DNA of 64,000 nt. Source: Rhodocyclales bacterium. GTDB lineage: Bacteria; Pseudomonadota; Gammaproteobacteria; Burkholderiales; Rhodocyclaceae. The notes under the pieces are model-generated. The model did not search any database. It had not been told where the DNA came from and was given only the letters and a program-made list of their open reading frames with translations. The DNA lies in assembly GCA_016214145.1 (NCBI GenBank), contig JACRPA010000009.1, forward strand, positions 1-64,000, read 5' to 3'. Shown here piece by piece: positions 1-11,674 of the stretch (the first letter of the stretch is position 1; every line of letters begins with the position of its first letter). Made by a program: the position numbers and the translations under genes.

Positions 1-189
1 GTCGCGCATCTCGTGGCACGAAATGCAGAACTCCAGGGTGTTGGTGGCTTCCATCGCGGTGTTGAAGCCGCCCCAGAAAATGATGCCGGAGAAGAAACCG
101 GCCACCAGCAGGGTCAGCAACGAATATTTGGCGCTGGGCTGGCGCAGCATGCGCCAGAATCCGCCAGAAGACGAACCGGTGTCGGACAT
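1..189 (-). CDS. nirT: NapC/NirT-family membrane tetraheme cytochrome c, 5' part only
   Basis: The gene starts at ATG 189 and runs off the left edge after 63 codons. The visible protein has a short cytoplasmic N-terminus, one hydrophobic anchor (about residues 22-45) and the first heme site CISCHEM (about residues 56-62). This order is typical of NapC/NirT quinol dehydrogenases, which pass electrons from the quinol pool to periplasmic reductases. It lies 87 bp downstream of nirS on the same strand, which matches nirST order and suggests a role as electron donor for NirS. A hairpin lies between the two genes. The symbol is inferred from context; a NapC paralogue cannot be excluded without the missing 3' part. 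Confidence 0.8.
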   Translation of the reverse strand, partial: MSDTGSSSGGFWRMLRQPSAKYSLLTLLVAGFFSGIIFWGGFNTAMEATNTLEFCISCHEMRD

Positions 190-231
190 ATTGAAGTCCA
201 GTCCTTGAAAAAAATCGGCTTCCAACAAACA

Positions 232-254
232 CCCGGGGGCGCTAGGCCCCCGGG
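232..254 (-). terminator. GC-rich hairpin downstream of nirS
   Basis: A perfect 9-bp inverted repeat (CCCGGGGGC / GCCCCCGGG, loop of 5) lies 23 bp past the nirS stop. On the minus strand it is followed by a T/G-rich stretch rather than a clean T run. It may attenuate transcription between nirS and the cytochrome gene, or protect the nirS 3' end. Confidence 0.5.
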
Positions 255-276
255 ATGTCTTGTCGCTGGATGACGA

Positions 277-1980
277 TCAGTAGATGTCGTGCTGCGTGTT
301 GTAGACGTTGAACTTGCCGGTCGGGGTGATCATCTTCGGATCGGTGATCACCTTCTTCACGGCCAGCGTCGCGTCGTCATACACCACGATGGCCGACTGG
401 TCGGTCTTGCCGCCCCACAGCGAGATCCACACTTCCTTGCCATCGGCGCTGTACTCGGGATGCACGGCGCGACGGGTCGCCTTGGTTTCAGGCAGGCCGG
501 AGTCCTTGGCGACGTTGATGACCTTCTTCGGCTTGGACAGGTCGGCCATGTCCCACACCGCCACGGATTCGGCGAGCGCCTTCTCCGGATTCTGCGGCGC
601 GTCAGCCCAGAAATGCTTGGACTTCGGATGGGTCTTGACGAACAGGTTGCCCGGAACGTGCTTCATTTCCTGGACGACCTTCCAGTTGTGGCTCTTGTAC
701 TTGGCGAACTTCGGATTGTCGGACGGCGTGCTGATCAGGGTCACGACATCCGCGCCGAGGTGGCCGGTGGCCCAGACGGGACCGAACTGGGGATGCACGA
801 AGTTGGCGCCACGGCCCGGGTGGGGGAGCTTCTTGGTGTCGATCAGGGCCGCCAGCTTGCCCGACTTGGTGTCCACCGCGGCGATCTTGTTGGAGGCGTT
901 GGCCGCCACCAGGAAGTAGCGCTTGGAGGCATCCCAGCCGCCGTCATGCAGGAACTTGGCCGACTCGATGGTGGTGGTCTTCAGGTTCTTGATGTCGCTG
1001 TAGTCCACCAGCAGGATCTGCCCGGTTTCCTTGATGTTGACCACCCACTCCGGCTTGATCTCGGACGATACGATCGAGGCCACGCGCGGCTCGGGGTGAT
1101 ACTCGCCATCCACCGTCATGCCGCGGGTGCTGACGACCTTGAGGGGCTTGAGGGTATCGCCGTCCATGATGACGTACTGGGGCGGCCAGTAGGAGCCGGC
1201 GATGGCGTACTTGTCCTCGAAACCCTTGAACTTGGAAGTATCGACGGAACGCGCATCGAAGCCGATCTTGACTTCGGCCACCACGGCGGGTTTTTCCATC
1301 CACAGGTCGATCAGGGACAGGCGGCCGTCGCGGCCGATCACGTACACATAGCGGCCGGACTTCGACAGGCGGGAAATGTGCACCGCATAGCCGGTCTTGA
1401 CGATGCTGCGGATATCCTTGGTGTCGCCGTCGATCAGGGCGACTTCGCCGGTGTCGCGCAGGGTGACCGAGAACATGTTCTTCAGGTTGAACTTGTTCAT
1501 CTGCTTGGTCGGACGGTCCTTGACCGGCACGATCACCTTCCAGGAGTCGGTGGTTTCCTTGAAGCTGTACTCGGGCGGCACATCCGGGGTGTTCTGGATG
1601 TACTTGGCCATGAGGGAGAGCTCTTCCTTGGTCAGGATGTCGTCGAAGTTGACCATGCCGCCCTCGGTGCCGTAGGCGATGATCTTCTCGAGGCGGTTCT
1701 GGCCCAGCTTGAGCGTGCCGCCCTCCTGCATCGAGCCGTCAGGCAATTTCTTGCTCCAGTGCGGCTCCAGGTTCTTGCCCGTCGCGCCCTTGCGCAGCAC
1801 GCCGTGGCAGCCGGCGCAGCGCTCGAAATAGATCTTCTTGGCGGTCGCCTTCTCTTCCGCCGTCAGCGTCGGCGCTGCGGCAGGCGCCTGCTGCGCGTAG
1901 GCGACATTGAACAGGCCGGCTACTGCCAGGGGCAGGGCCGCCAGGCGCAGGGAACCGGAAATCGAATTGCGTTTCTGCAT
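277..1980 (-). CDS. nirS: Cytochrome cd1 nitrite reductase (NO-forming)
   Basis: This is a 567-residue periplasmic enzyme that reduces nitrite to nitric oxide in denitrification, using heme c and heme d1. A Sec signal peptide (residues 1 to about 29, ending AYA-Q) is followed by a cytochrome c domain with CAGCH at residues 55-59. The rest is the eight-bladed d1 propeller, with family motifs such as VIGRDGRLSLIDLW and the C-terminal NVYNTQHD. Length is normal for NirS. The start has a clear Shine-Dalgarno (GAGGGAG) 8-9 bases upstream. A perfect FNR-type box lies about 100 bp upstream, fitting anaerobic induction by FNR/DNR-type regulators. A NirT-like cytochrome follows. Confidence 0.97.
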   Translation of the reverse strand: MQKRNSISGSLRLAALPLAVAGLFNVAYAQQAPAAAPTLTAEEKATAKKIYFERCAGCHGVLRKGATGKNLEPHWSKKLPDGSMQEGGTLKLGQNRLEKIIAYGTEGGMVNFDDILTKEELSLMAKYIQNTPDVPPEYSFKETTDSWKVIVPVKDRPTKQMNKFNLKNMFSVTLRDTGEVALIDGDTKDIRSIVKTGYAVHISRLSKSGRYVYVIGRDGRLSLIDLWMEKPAVVAEVKIGFDARSVDTSKFKGFEDKYAIAGSYWPPQYVIMDGDTLKPLKVVSTRGMTVDGEYHPEPRVASIVSSEIKPEWVVNIKETGQILLVDYSDIKNLKTTTIESAKFLHDGGWDASKRYFLVAANASNKIAAVDTKSGKLAALIDTKKLPHPGRGANFVHPQFGPVWATGHLGADVVTLISTPSDNPKFAKYKSHNWKVVQEMKHVPGNLFVKTHPKSKHFWADAPQNPEKALAESVAVWDMADLSKPKKVINVAKDSGLPETKATRRAVHPEYSADGKEVWISLWGGKTDQSAIVVYDDATLAVKKVITDPKMITPTGKFNVYNTQHDIY

Positions 1981-2027
1981 GTGTTTTCTCCCTCAACGAA
2001 GAACCCAATAATGGAAAGAGCCCAAAA

Positions 2028-2033
2028 ATTATA
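2028..2033 (-). promoter_or_regulatory. Candidate -10 box of nirS
   Basis: TATAAT reads on the minus strand 48 bp upstream of the nirS start. A start site about 7 bases downstream would place the centre of the FNR-type box at 2081-2094 near -66. Class I FNR activators act from such distances, but a second promoter closer to the box is equally possible. Confidence 0.4.
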
Positions 2034-2080
2034 CGGTTTTTGTGCTGACGCAAGATTCTTCCTTATAAGCTCCTGCTTCC

Positions 2081-2094
2081 TTGATTTTTATCAA
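2081..2094 (-). promoter_or_regulatory. FNR/DNR/ANR-type operator upstream of nirS
   Basis: The site reads TTGATTTTTATCAA, a perfect match to the TTGAT-N4-ATCAA consensus of the Crp/FNR family. It lies between nirS and the tRNA locus, about 100 bp before the nirS start. nirS genes are typically activated under low oxygen and NO by FNR, ANR, DNR or NNR regulators binding this motif. Which of these acts here cannot be told from the site. Confidence 0.85.
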
Positions 2095-2173
2095 ACTAAT
2101 GCCATGTCTGGCCGCCAAAGGGGATCCCCCTCCAAATAGGTTGGATTATCGATAACGCCAGAAAGCAATCTGA

Positions 2174-2310
2174 TGGTGCGGGAGGGGGAATCGAACCCCC
2201 ACGCTGTTGCCAGCGGCGGATTTTGACTTCGGCCGGCCTGCGGCCTTAACCTGCTGCGCAGGTTAGCCTGCGCCGCAACAAGCCGCTGCGCGGCGTGTTG
2301 TGAGTCCGCT
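2174..2310 (-). pseudogene. Broken partial copy of tRNA-Leu(CAA)
   Basis: Positions 2174-2226 repeat the 3' half of the intact tRNA-Leu next door (CCA end, acceptor strand, T arm, variable arm, anticodon arm), with one base missing in the acceptor strand. At the anticodon loop the match stops. A 74-bp GC-rich segment (2227-2300) containing two hairpins follows, and then ten bases (2301-2310) resume the anticodon stem. The trinucleotide tga borders both sides of the insert. The 5' half of the tRNA (D arm and acceptor) is absent, so it cannot be a working tRNA. It may be the scar of an integration or duplication at the tRNA 3' end. Confidence 0.7.
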
Positions 2311-2317
2311 TGAACCG

Positions 2318-2404
2318 TGGTGCCGGGAGGGGGAATCGAACCCCCACGCTGTTGCCAGCGGCGGATTTTGAGTCCGCTGCGTCTACCAATTCCGCCATCC
2401 CGGC
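2318..2404 (-). tRNA. tRNA-Leu (anticodon CAA)
   Basis: The minus strand folds as a complete class II tRNA. The acceptor stem is GCCGGGA/TCCCGGC, followed by a D arm, anticodon stem GCGGA/TCCGC with loop CTCAAAA (anticodon CAA, reading UUG), a long variable arm, a T arm containing GTTCGATTC, discriminator A and an encoded CCA. The variable arm and a conventional T loop support leucine identity. It lies in the gap between nirS and queA, beside its own partial duplicate. Confidence 0.97.
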
Positions 2405-2506
2405 CTGGGGTGCGCCTTGCGGCGCTAATGGGCGATCCCGCGTAAAATCACGGGCCGCGTAAAGAGCGCGCATTATCCCGCATCCGGCACCCGCGAATCA
2501 AACAAA

Positions 2507-4718
<2,212 letters not shown>

Positions 4719-4743
4719 TCGGCGGATACGACAGCCAAGCTGT

Positions 4744-4749
4744 TATAAT
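4744..4749 (+). promoter_or_regulatory. Candidate -10 box for yajC-secD-secF
   Basis: TATAAT occurs 35 bp upstream of the yajC GTG start and just after the tgt stop. No convincing -35 hexamer is seen at the usual distance, so this is a partial promoter call. Confidence 0.45.
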
Positions 4750-4783
4750 TTCGCGGTTTTTCATACCTCTCACGGAGACCAAC

Positions 4784-5116
4784 GTGCTGATTTCCAATGC
4801 CTGGGCGCAAGCTGCGCCTGCCGCCGGCGGCGACCCGACCGGCGGCCTGATGGGCATGCTGCCCATCGCCCTGATGTTCGTCGTCCTCTGGTTCCTCATG
4901 ATCCGGCCGCAGATGAAGAAGGCCAAGGAGCACAAGGCCATGGTCGAAGCCATGCAGAAGGGCGACGAGGTGCTGACCAATGGCGGCATCGCCGGCCGCA
5001 TCACCCGGATGGGCGAAACCTATATCGGTGTCGAGATCGCCGAGAATGTTGAGATCTCGGTGCAGAGGAACGCCATCACAGCCATCCTGCCGAAGGGCAC
5101 ATTGAAAAACTTGTGA
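4784..5116 (+). CDS. yajC: Sec translocon accessory subunit YajC
   Basis: YajC (110 residues, usual size) is a single-span inner-membrane protein found with SecDF in the holotranslocon. A hydrophobic segment (about residues 22-42, ending LWFLMIRPQMKK) is followed by the conserved cytoplasmic domain (GDEVLTNGGIAGRI). The start is GTG with CACGGAGACC upstream. It heads yajC-secD-secF, so it is expected to be co-transcribed with them. Confidence 0.95.
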   Translation: MLISNAWAQAAPAAGGDPTGGLMGMLPIALMFVVLWFLMIRPQMKKAKEHKAMVEAMQKGDEVLTNGGIAGRITRMGETYIGVEIAENVEISVQRNAITAILPKGTLKNL

Positions 5117-5189
5117 GCGGCAAGCGGTAAGCGGTGAGCGGAAAAAACCGCCCGCCCTTGCCGCTCACTGCTCACTGCTCACCGCTCAC
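5113..5189. repeat. 29-bp imperfect inverted repeat between yajC and secD
   Basis: Arm 5113-5141 pairs imperfectly with arm 5161-5189. Both are built from GTGAGCGG/CCGCTCAC units. The left arm includes the yajC stop codon and the right arm ends 6 bases before secD. It could fold into a long stem in the mRNA and tune secD expression. No T run follows, so it is not an ordinary terminator. Confidence 0.6.
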
Positions 5190-5195
5190 GCACCG

Positions 5196-7058
5196 ATGAA
5201 CCGCTACCCGCTCTGGAAATACATCCTCATCGCCGTGGCGCTGACCCTCGGCCTGCTGTACACCCTGCCCAATTTCTACGGCGAGGCGCCGGCGGTGCAG
5301 GTCTCCAGCGTGAAGGCCACGGTCAAGGTCGACCTCAAGCTGCTCGGCCGCGCCGAGGAAATCCTCAAGGCCGCGGGCATCGCGCACCAGGGCGTCTTTG
5401 CCGACCAGAACAGCGTGCGCGCCCGCTTCGGCGATACCGAAACGCAGATCAAGGCCAAGGACGCCATCGAGAAGGCGCTCAATCCCGATCCGGAGAACGC
5501 CTCCTACGTGGTGGCGCTCAACCTGCTGTCCCGCTCGCCCGCCTGGCTGACCTCGATGCACGCCCTGCCCATGTACCTGGGCCTGGACCTGCGCGGCGGC
5601 GTGCATTTCCTGCTGCAGGTCGACATGAAGGGGGCGCTGACCAAGCGCCTCGACGCCACCGCCGCCGACCTGCGCTCCCTGATGCGCGACAAGGGCGTGC
5701 GCCATGGCGGCATCGCGCGCGAGCGCGACCTGCTCGCCATCCGCTTCCGCGATGCCGAGACGCGCAACAAGGCGCGCGCCGCCATCGAGATCAGCCAGCC
5801 CGACCTGCTGCTGACGGAAGTCCAGGACGGCGCCGACTTCAAGCTGACCGCCACCCTCAAGCCGGAAGCGCAGAAGCGCATCCAGGAATTCGCCATCAAG
5901 CAGAACATCACCACCCTGCACAACCGCATCAACGAACTGGGCGTGGCCGAGCCGGTGATCCAGCAGCAGGGCGCCGACCGCATCGTCGTGCAGCTGCCCG
6001 GCGTGCAGGACACGGCCAAGGCGAAGGACATCCTCGGCCGCACCGCCACGCTGGAAGTGCGCATGGTGGACGACGAGAACAGCCAGAACCCGGCGGTCAT
6101 GGAAGAGGCCGCCAAGGGCCAGCCCCCGGTCGGCACGGAGTATTACGTCGAGCGCAGCGGCGCGCCGCTGCTGGTGAAGAAGCAGGTCGTGCTGACCGGC
6201 GACCGCCTCACCGACGCCCAGCCCGGCTTCGACAACCAGACCCACGAGGCGGCGGTGCACCTGACCCTCGATTCCGCCGGCGCGCGCATCTTCAAGGACG
6301 TCACGCGCGAAAGCGTCGGCAAGCGCATGGCCATCCTGCTCATCGAGAAGGGCAAGGGCGAGGTCATCACGGCGCCGGTGATCCGCACGGAGATCGGCGG
6401 CGGCCGCGTGCAGATCTCCGGCCGCATGAGCACCGTGGAGGCCAACGACGTCGCCCTGCTGCTGCGCGCAGGCAGTCTGGCCGCGCCGATGGAAATCATC
6501 GAGGAACGCACCATCGGCCCGAGCCTCGGCGCCGAGAACATCGAGCGCGGCTTCAAGTCGACGCTCTACGGCTTCCTCGCCATCGCCGTCTTCATGGCCA
6601 TCTACTACCTGATGTTCGGCCTGATATCGGTGGTGGCGCTGTCGACCAACCTGCTGATGCTGATCGCCCTGCTCTCCATGCTGCAGGCGACCCTGACGCT
6701 GCCCGGCATCGCCGCCATCGCGCTGACGCTGGGCATGGCCATCGACGCCAACGTGCTCATCAACGAGCGCATCCGCGAGGAGCTGAGGAACGGCGCCACG
6801 CCGCAGGCGGCGATCAGCGCCGGCTACGAGCGCGCCTTCGGCACCATTCTCGACTCGAACGTCACCTCGCTCATCGCCGGCCTGGCGCTGCTCATCTTCG
6901 GCTCCGGCCCGGTGCGCGGCTTCGCCGTGGTGCATTGCCTGGGCATCCTCACCTCGATGTTCAGTTCGGTGGTGGTCTCGCGCGGCATCGTCAACCTGGT
7001 CTATGGCGGCCGACGCAAGCTGGCCGGCCTGGCGATCGGCAACGTGGCATGGAAGTAA
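5196..7058 (+). CDS. secD: Protein translocase subunit SecD
   Basis: SecD (620 residues) is an RND-type membrane subunit that uses the proton gradient to pull exported proteins through SecYEG. TM1 is at about residues 8-26, a large periplasmic region follows (P1 domain, with motif YLGLDLRGGVHFLLQVD), and five C-terminal spans include GPSLGAENIERGF and GMAIDANVLINERIREEL. secF follows after 11 bp, and the pair forms the active complex. The start lies close to an inverted repeat, and no clear Shine-Dalgarno is seen. Confidence 0.97.
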   Translation: MNRYPLWKYILIAVALTLGLLYTLPNFYGEAPAVQVSSVKATVKVDLKLLGRAEEILKAAGIAHQGVFADQNSVRARFGDTETQIKAKDAIEKALNPDPENASYVVALNLLSRSPAWLTSMHALPMYLGLDLRGGVHFLLQVDMKGALTKRLDATAADLRSLMRDKGVRHGGIARERDLLAIRFRDAETRNKARAAIEISQPDLLLTEVQDGADFKLTATLKPEAQKRIQEFAIKQNITTLHNRINELGVAEPVIQQQGADRIVVQLPGVQDTAKAKDILGRTATLEVRMVDDENSQNPAVMEEAAKGQPPVGTEYYVERSGAPLLVKKQVVLTGDRLTDAQPGFDNQTHEAAVHLTLDSAGARIFKDVTRESVGKRMAILLIEKGKGEVITAPVIRTEIGGGRVQISGRMSTVEANDVALLLRAGSLAAPMEIIEERTIGPSLGAENIERGFKSTLYGFLAIAVFMAIYYLMFGLISVVALSTNLLMLIALLSMLQATLTLPGIAAIALTLGMAIDANVLINERIREELRNGATPQAAISAGYERAFGTILDSNVTSLIAGLALLIFGSGPVRGFAVVHCLGILTSMFSSVVVSRGIVNLVYGGRRKLAGLAIGNVAWK

Positions 7059-7069
7059 GGATATAAGCG

Positions 7070-7999
7070 ATGGAATTCTTCAAGATCCGCAAAGACATCC
7101 CCTTCATGCGCCATGCGCTGGTGTTCAACGTCATTTCGTTGCTCACCTTCGTCGCCGCGGTGTTCTTCCTCGCCACGAAGGGGCTGCACTTCAGCGTCGA
7201 GTTCACCGGCGGCACCCTGATCGAGGTGAACTACCCGCAGGCCGCCGACACGCAGAAGATCCGCGACACGCTGGCCGGGGCCAATTTCACCGATACCCAG
7301 GTGGTCAATTTCGGCAGCAGCCGCGACGTGCTGATCCGCATGCCGCTCAAGCCCGGCCAGGATTCCGCCGCGCTCGGCAGCAGCATCGCCGGCGTGCTGC
7401 AGCAGGCCGATGCCGGCGCGCAGCTCAAGCGCGTCGAATTCGTCGGGCCGCAGGTCGGCAAGGAGCTGGCGGAGAACGGCGCCATCGCCCTGCTGCTGGT
7501 GATCTTCGGCATCATCGTTTACCTGGCGCTGCGCTTCGAGTGGCGCTTCGCCGTCTCGGCCATCGTCGCCAACCTGCACGACGTGGTGATCATCCTCGGC
7601 TTCTTCGCCTTCTTCCAGTGGGAGTTCTCGCTGCCGGTGCTGGCCGCCGTGCTGGCCGTGCTGGGCTATTCGGTGAACGAGTCGGTGGTGGTGTTCGACC
7701 GGGTACGGGAAAACTTCAAGAAGATGCGCAAGGCCACGGTGCCGCAGGTCATCGACAGCGCCATCACCGGCACCATCAGCCGCACCATCATCACCCACGG
7801 CAGCACGCAGCTGGCCGTGCTCTCGATGCTGGTCTTCGGCGGCGAGGTGCTGCACTACTTCGCCCTGGCGCTGACCATCGGCATCCTCTTCGGCATCTAC
7901 TCCTCGGTGCTGGTGGCCAGCCCGCTGGTGATGTGGCTCGGCGTCTCGCGCGATCAGTTCGTCAAGCCGCAGAAGAGCAAGGAAGAAGCGGTCGTCTGA
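7070..7999 (+). CDS. secF: Protein translocase subunit SecF
   Basis: SecF (309 residues) partners SecD in proton-driven protein export. It has an N-terminal span (about residues 16-36) and the SecF periplasmic motif FSVEFTGGTLIEV. Five C-terminal spans include LGYSVNESVVVFDRVREN and the typical SRTIITHGSTQLAV region. AAGGA lies upstream at good spacing. A palindromic repeat follows immediately, and the next genes run in the opposite direction. Confidence 0.97.
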   Translation: MEFFKIRKDIPFMRHALVFNVISLLTFVAAVFFLATKGLHFSVEFTGGTLIEVNYPQAADTQKIRDTLAGANFTDTQVVNFGSSRDVLIRMPLKPGQDSAALGSSIAGVLQQADAGAQLKRVEFVGPQVGKELAENGAIALLLVIFGIIVYLALRFEWRFAVSAIVANLHDVVIILGFFAFFQWEFSLPVLAAVLAVLGYSVNESVVVFDRVRENFKKMRKATVPQVIDSAITGTISRTIITHGSTQLAVLSMLVFGGEVLHYFALALTIGILFGIYSSVLVASPLVMWLGVSRDQFVKPQKSKEEAVV

Positions 8000-8002
8000 T
8001 CC

Positions 8003-8076
8003 CGTCATTCCCGCGAAAGCGGGAATCCATGAGATCGCCGAATGCACCTGGATCCCCGCTTCCGCGGGGATGACGG
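8003..8076. repeat. Palindromic repeat pair, CATTCCCGCGAAAGCGGG family
   Basis: Two inverted copies of a unit containing CATTCCCGCGAAAGCGGG face each other between the convergent secF and DUF2322 genes. Related copies lie at 23053, 50613, 51706, 54961 and 63894. Each unit can form a hairpin and the pair a longer cruciform. It probably also serves as a transcription end for both genes. Confidence 0.8.
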
Positions 8077-8078
8077 TT

Positions 8079-8393
8079 TCAAGCGAAGAATATGTGCTTG
8101 ACGCGCAGGGTGCGCTCGCCCTGGGCCATTTCCAGCAGCCGGTCGATGTTGGGATGCTTGCCGGGATTGGCGCGGGCATCCTCGCTGTGCTCGGCGTAGA
8201 GTTCCAGCCCGGCGCGCGCCGCTTCCGGCGTGATGGCGCCGTAGGTCTGCGCCAGGTGGTTGTAGAGGGCCAGCGAGCCGACCTGGCCGGGCTTGTGCTC
8301 GATGACGGCGACGACTTCCTCGCCGTCGAGCAGACGGATCGCCTCCAGGTGGGCCACGCCCGGCATCTTCTTCAGATTTTCAGCAAACCCCAT
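8079..8393 (-). CDS. DUF2322 family protein
   Basis: This 104-residue protein resembles the DUF2322 family, which is small, soluble, betaproteobacterial and of unknown function. Conserved-looking blocks are FAENLKKMPGVAHLEAI, HKPGQVGSLALYNHLAQ, GLELYAEHSEDARANPGKH and PNIDRLL. The ATG at 8393 follows the purB stop by two bases, so it is very likely translated from the purB mRNA. No transmembrane segment, signal peptide or metal motif is visible. The function is not known. Confidence 0.8.
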   Translation of the reverse strand: MGFAENLKKMPGVAHLEAIRLLDGEEVVAVIEHKPGQVGSLALYNHLAQTYGAITPEAARAGLELYAEHSEDARANPGKHPNIDRLLEMAQGERTLRVKHIFFA

Positions 8394-8395
8394 GC

Positions 8396-9793
<1,398 letters not shown>

Positions 9794-9862
9794 TTATCAT
9801 GCGCGGCACGCCGGCCGATGTCGCGGCGTGATGTCATTCACGGTCACGTCTGACGGCGATGA

Positions 9863-9868
9863 TATAAT
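9863..9868 (+). promoter_or_regulatory. Candidate -10 box of the YibF-like gene
   Basis: TATAAT lies 28 bp before the start codon at 9897, in the 133-bp divergent gap shared with purB. No good -35 hexamer is visible. Confidence 0.45.
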
Positions 9869-9896
9869 TTCATTGCACTCAAAACAGCGGCTCAAA

Positions 9897-10505
9897 ATGA
9901 AACTGATCGGTTCCCTGACCAGCCCCTACGTGCGCAAGGCGCGCATCGTCCTCGCAGAGAAAAAGATCGAGTACGAGTTCGTGCTCGACAATCCCTGGAA
10001 TGCCGACACCGGCGTGGCCCGGCTCAACCCCCTGAACAAGGTGCCGGTGCTGGTGCTCGACGACGACAGCACGCTGTTCGACTCGCGCGTCATCGTCGAG
10101 TATCTCGACAGCGTGACGCCCAACAACCGCCTCTTGCCCGCCGCCGGACGCGACCGCATCCGCATCAAGCGCTGGGAAGCCCTGGCCGACGGCGTGCTCG
10201 ATGCGGCCGTGGCGGTCGTGCTCGAAAGCCGGCGCCCGGAAGGGCAAAGAAATCCCTCCTGGATCCCGCGCCAGCGCGACAAGATCAACCTCTCGCTGGA
10301 AATGATGTCCGAGGAACTCGGCGAACAGCCCTGGTGTACGGGCAATGCCTTCTCGCTGGCCGACGTCGCCGTCGGCACGGTGCTGGGCTACCTTGACTTC
10401 CGCCTGCCCGATCTCGCCTGGCGCGAGCGGCACGCCAACCTGGCGCGGCTGTTCGACGAACTGATGCAGCGGCCCTCCTTCGCCGAAACCGTGCCGCAGG
10501 ACTGA
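9897..10505 (+). CDS. yibF: Glutathione S-transferase family protein, YibF-like
   Basis: This 202-residue protein has the length and layout of E. coli YibF. The N-terminal thioredoxin-like GST domain begins MKLIGSLTSPYVRKARIVL, with the cis-Pro glutathione-binding segment NKVPVLVLDD and DSRVIVEYLD. The C-terminal helical domain contains the N-capping motif region FSLADVAVGTVLGYLDFR. The start at 9897 is chosen because family homology begins there; the open frame extends upstream to 9762, but without family similarity. The substrate is unknown. A hairpin repeat follows the stop. Confidence 0.85.
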   Translation: MKLIGSLTSPYVRKARIVLAEKKIEYEFVLDNPWNADTGVARLNPLNKVPVLVLDDDSTLFDSRVIVEYLDSVTPNNRLLPAAGRDRIRIKRWEALADGVLDAAVAVVLESRRPEGQRNPSWIPRQRDKINLSLEMMSEELGEQPWCTGNAFSLADVAVGTVLGYLDFRLPDLAWRERHANLARLFDELMQRPSFAETVPQD

Positions 10506-10506
10506 C

Positions 10507-10571
10507 GTAGGTCGGGCTTCAGCCCGACTTGAGCGCTTCCGCCGCAGCTGTCGGGCTGAAGCCCGACCTAC
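10507..10571. repeat. Inverted repeat pair, GTCGGGCTTCAGCCCGAC family
   Basis: Two facing copies of a hairpin unit containing GTCGGGCTTCAGCCCGAC flank a variable centre. The right end supplies the TAG stop codon of mnmA (10568-10570). Other copies lie at 17767, 46201, 49771, 51774 and 62132, always outside or at the very ends of genes. Here it lies between convergent genes and may end transcription. Confidence 0.85.
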
Positions 10572-11674
10572 GCGATGATGCCGCCGCCCAGGCACACCTT
10601 CGAATCGTAGAGCACCACGCTCTGGCCGGGCGTCACCGCCCATTGCGGCTGGGCGAAGATCACTTCGCATCTCTCCGCGTTTACGTTCTCCACCTCGCAC
10701 GGCGCATCCGGCTGACGGTAGCGCGTCTTCGCCGTGTACACCCAGTGCGTGTGCGGCAGCCTGCCGCTCACCCAGGACAGGTCGATGGCCTGCAGCCGGT
10801 CCGCCAGCAGCGCGGGATGGTCGTGGCCCTGCACGACGTAAAGGATGTTCTTTTCCATGTCCTTGCCGGCGACGTACCAGGCATCGGCATCGCCGTCCTT
10901 TTGTCCCCCGATGCCCAATCCCTTGCGCTGTCCCAGCGTGTGGTACATCAGGCCGTGGTGCTCGCCCACCCGCCTGTCGCCGTCCAGCGTGCGGATCTCC
11001 CCCGGCTGGCGCGGGATGTAGCGTTCGAGGAATTCCTTGAAGGGCCGCTCGCCGATGAAGCAGATGCCGGTCGAGTCCTTCTTGGCGAAGTTGGGCAGGC
11101 CTGCCTGTTCCGCCATCCTGCGCACCTCGCGCTTGTAGATCTCGCCGAGCGGAAACAGCGTCTTCGACAGTTGCGCCTGGTTGAGCCGGTAGAGGAAGTA
11201 GCTCTGGTCCTTGGTGCCGTCCTCGGCCTTGAGCAGCTGGAACTCGCTGCCCATCTCGGTCGGCGCCTCGCGCACCTGGGCGTAGTGGCCCGTGGCGATC
11301 TTCTCCGCACCCAGCGCCAGGGCATGGTCGAGAAAGGCCTTGAACTTGATCTCGGCATTGCACAGCACGTCGGGGTTGGGCGTGCGCCCGGCCTTGTACT
11401 CGCGCAGGAACTCGCCGAAGACGCGCTCCTTGTACTCGGCGGAGAAGTTCACCACTTCCAGGTCGACGCCGAGGATGTCGCAGACCGCGGCGACGTCGAT
11501 GAGGTCCTGCCGCGAGGAGCAGTACTCCTCGTCGTCATCGTCCTCCCAGTTCTTCATGAACAGGCCGACGACTTTCCAGCCCTGCTGCTTCAACAGCATG
11601 GCCGCGACGGAGGAATCCACCCCGCCCGACATGCCGACGACCACGGTTCCTGGTTTCAACTGCCTTCCCCCCAT
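10568..11674 (-). CDS. mnmA: tRNA-uridine 2-sulfurtransferase
   Basis: MnmA (368 residues from ATG 11674) thiolates U34 of tRNA-Lys, -Glu and -Gln using sulfur relayed from IscS. The PP-loop reads [18 protein letters not shown]. The catalytic cysteines fit [12 protein letters not shown] and [12 protein letters not shown]. Other family motifs are [14 protein letters not shown] and [10 protein letters not shown]. The frame stays open upstream to 11797, but that extension encodes repeat sequence, so 11674 is preferred; a TTG at 11659 is a weaker alternative. A 166-bp repeat separates it from nudJ, whose stop overlaps an ATGA that may be the older mnmA start. Confidence 0.93.
   Translation of the reverse strand: MGGRQLKPGTVVVGMSGGVDSSVAAMLLKQQGWKVVGLFMKNWEDDDDEEYCSSRQDLIDVAAVCDILGVDLEVVNFSAEYKERVFGEFLREYKAGRTPNPDVLCNAEIKFKAFLDHALALGAEKIATGHYAQVREAPTEMGSEFQLLKAEDGTKDQSYFLYRLNQAQLSKTLFPLGEIYKREVRRMAEQAGLPNFAKKDSTGICFIGERPFKEFLERYIPRQPGEIRTLDGDRRVGEHHGLMYHTLGQRKGLGIGGQKDGDADAWYVAGKDMEKNILYVVQGHDHPALLADRLQAIDLSWVSGRLPHTHWVYTAKTRYRQPDAPCEVENVNAERCEVIFAQPQWAVTPGQSVVLYDSKVCLGGGIIA

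Noticed and set aside
289-2139. Long plus-strand open frame opposite nirS
   Set aside because: The minus strand encodes a complete cytochrome cd1 with signal peptide and heme motif; the plus frame is low-complexity His/Gly/Leu-rich shadow sequence.
2174-2233. Second functional tRNA-Leu gene
   Set aside because: The 5' half (acceptor strand and D arm) is missing and the anticodon loop is interrupted, so it cannot fold into a complete tRNA.
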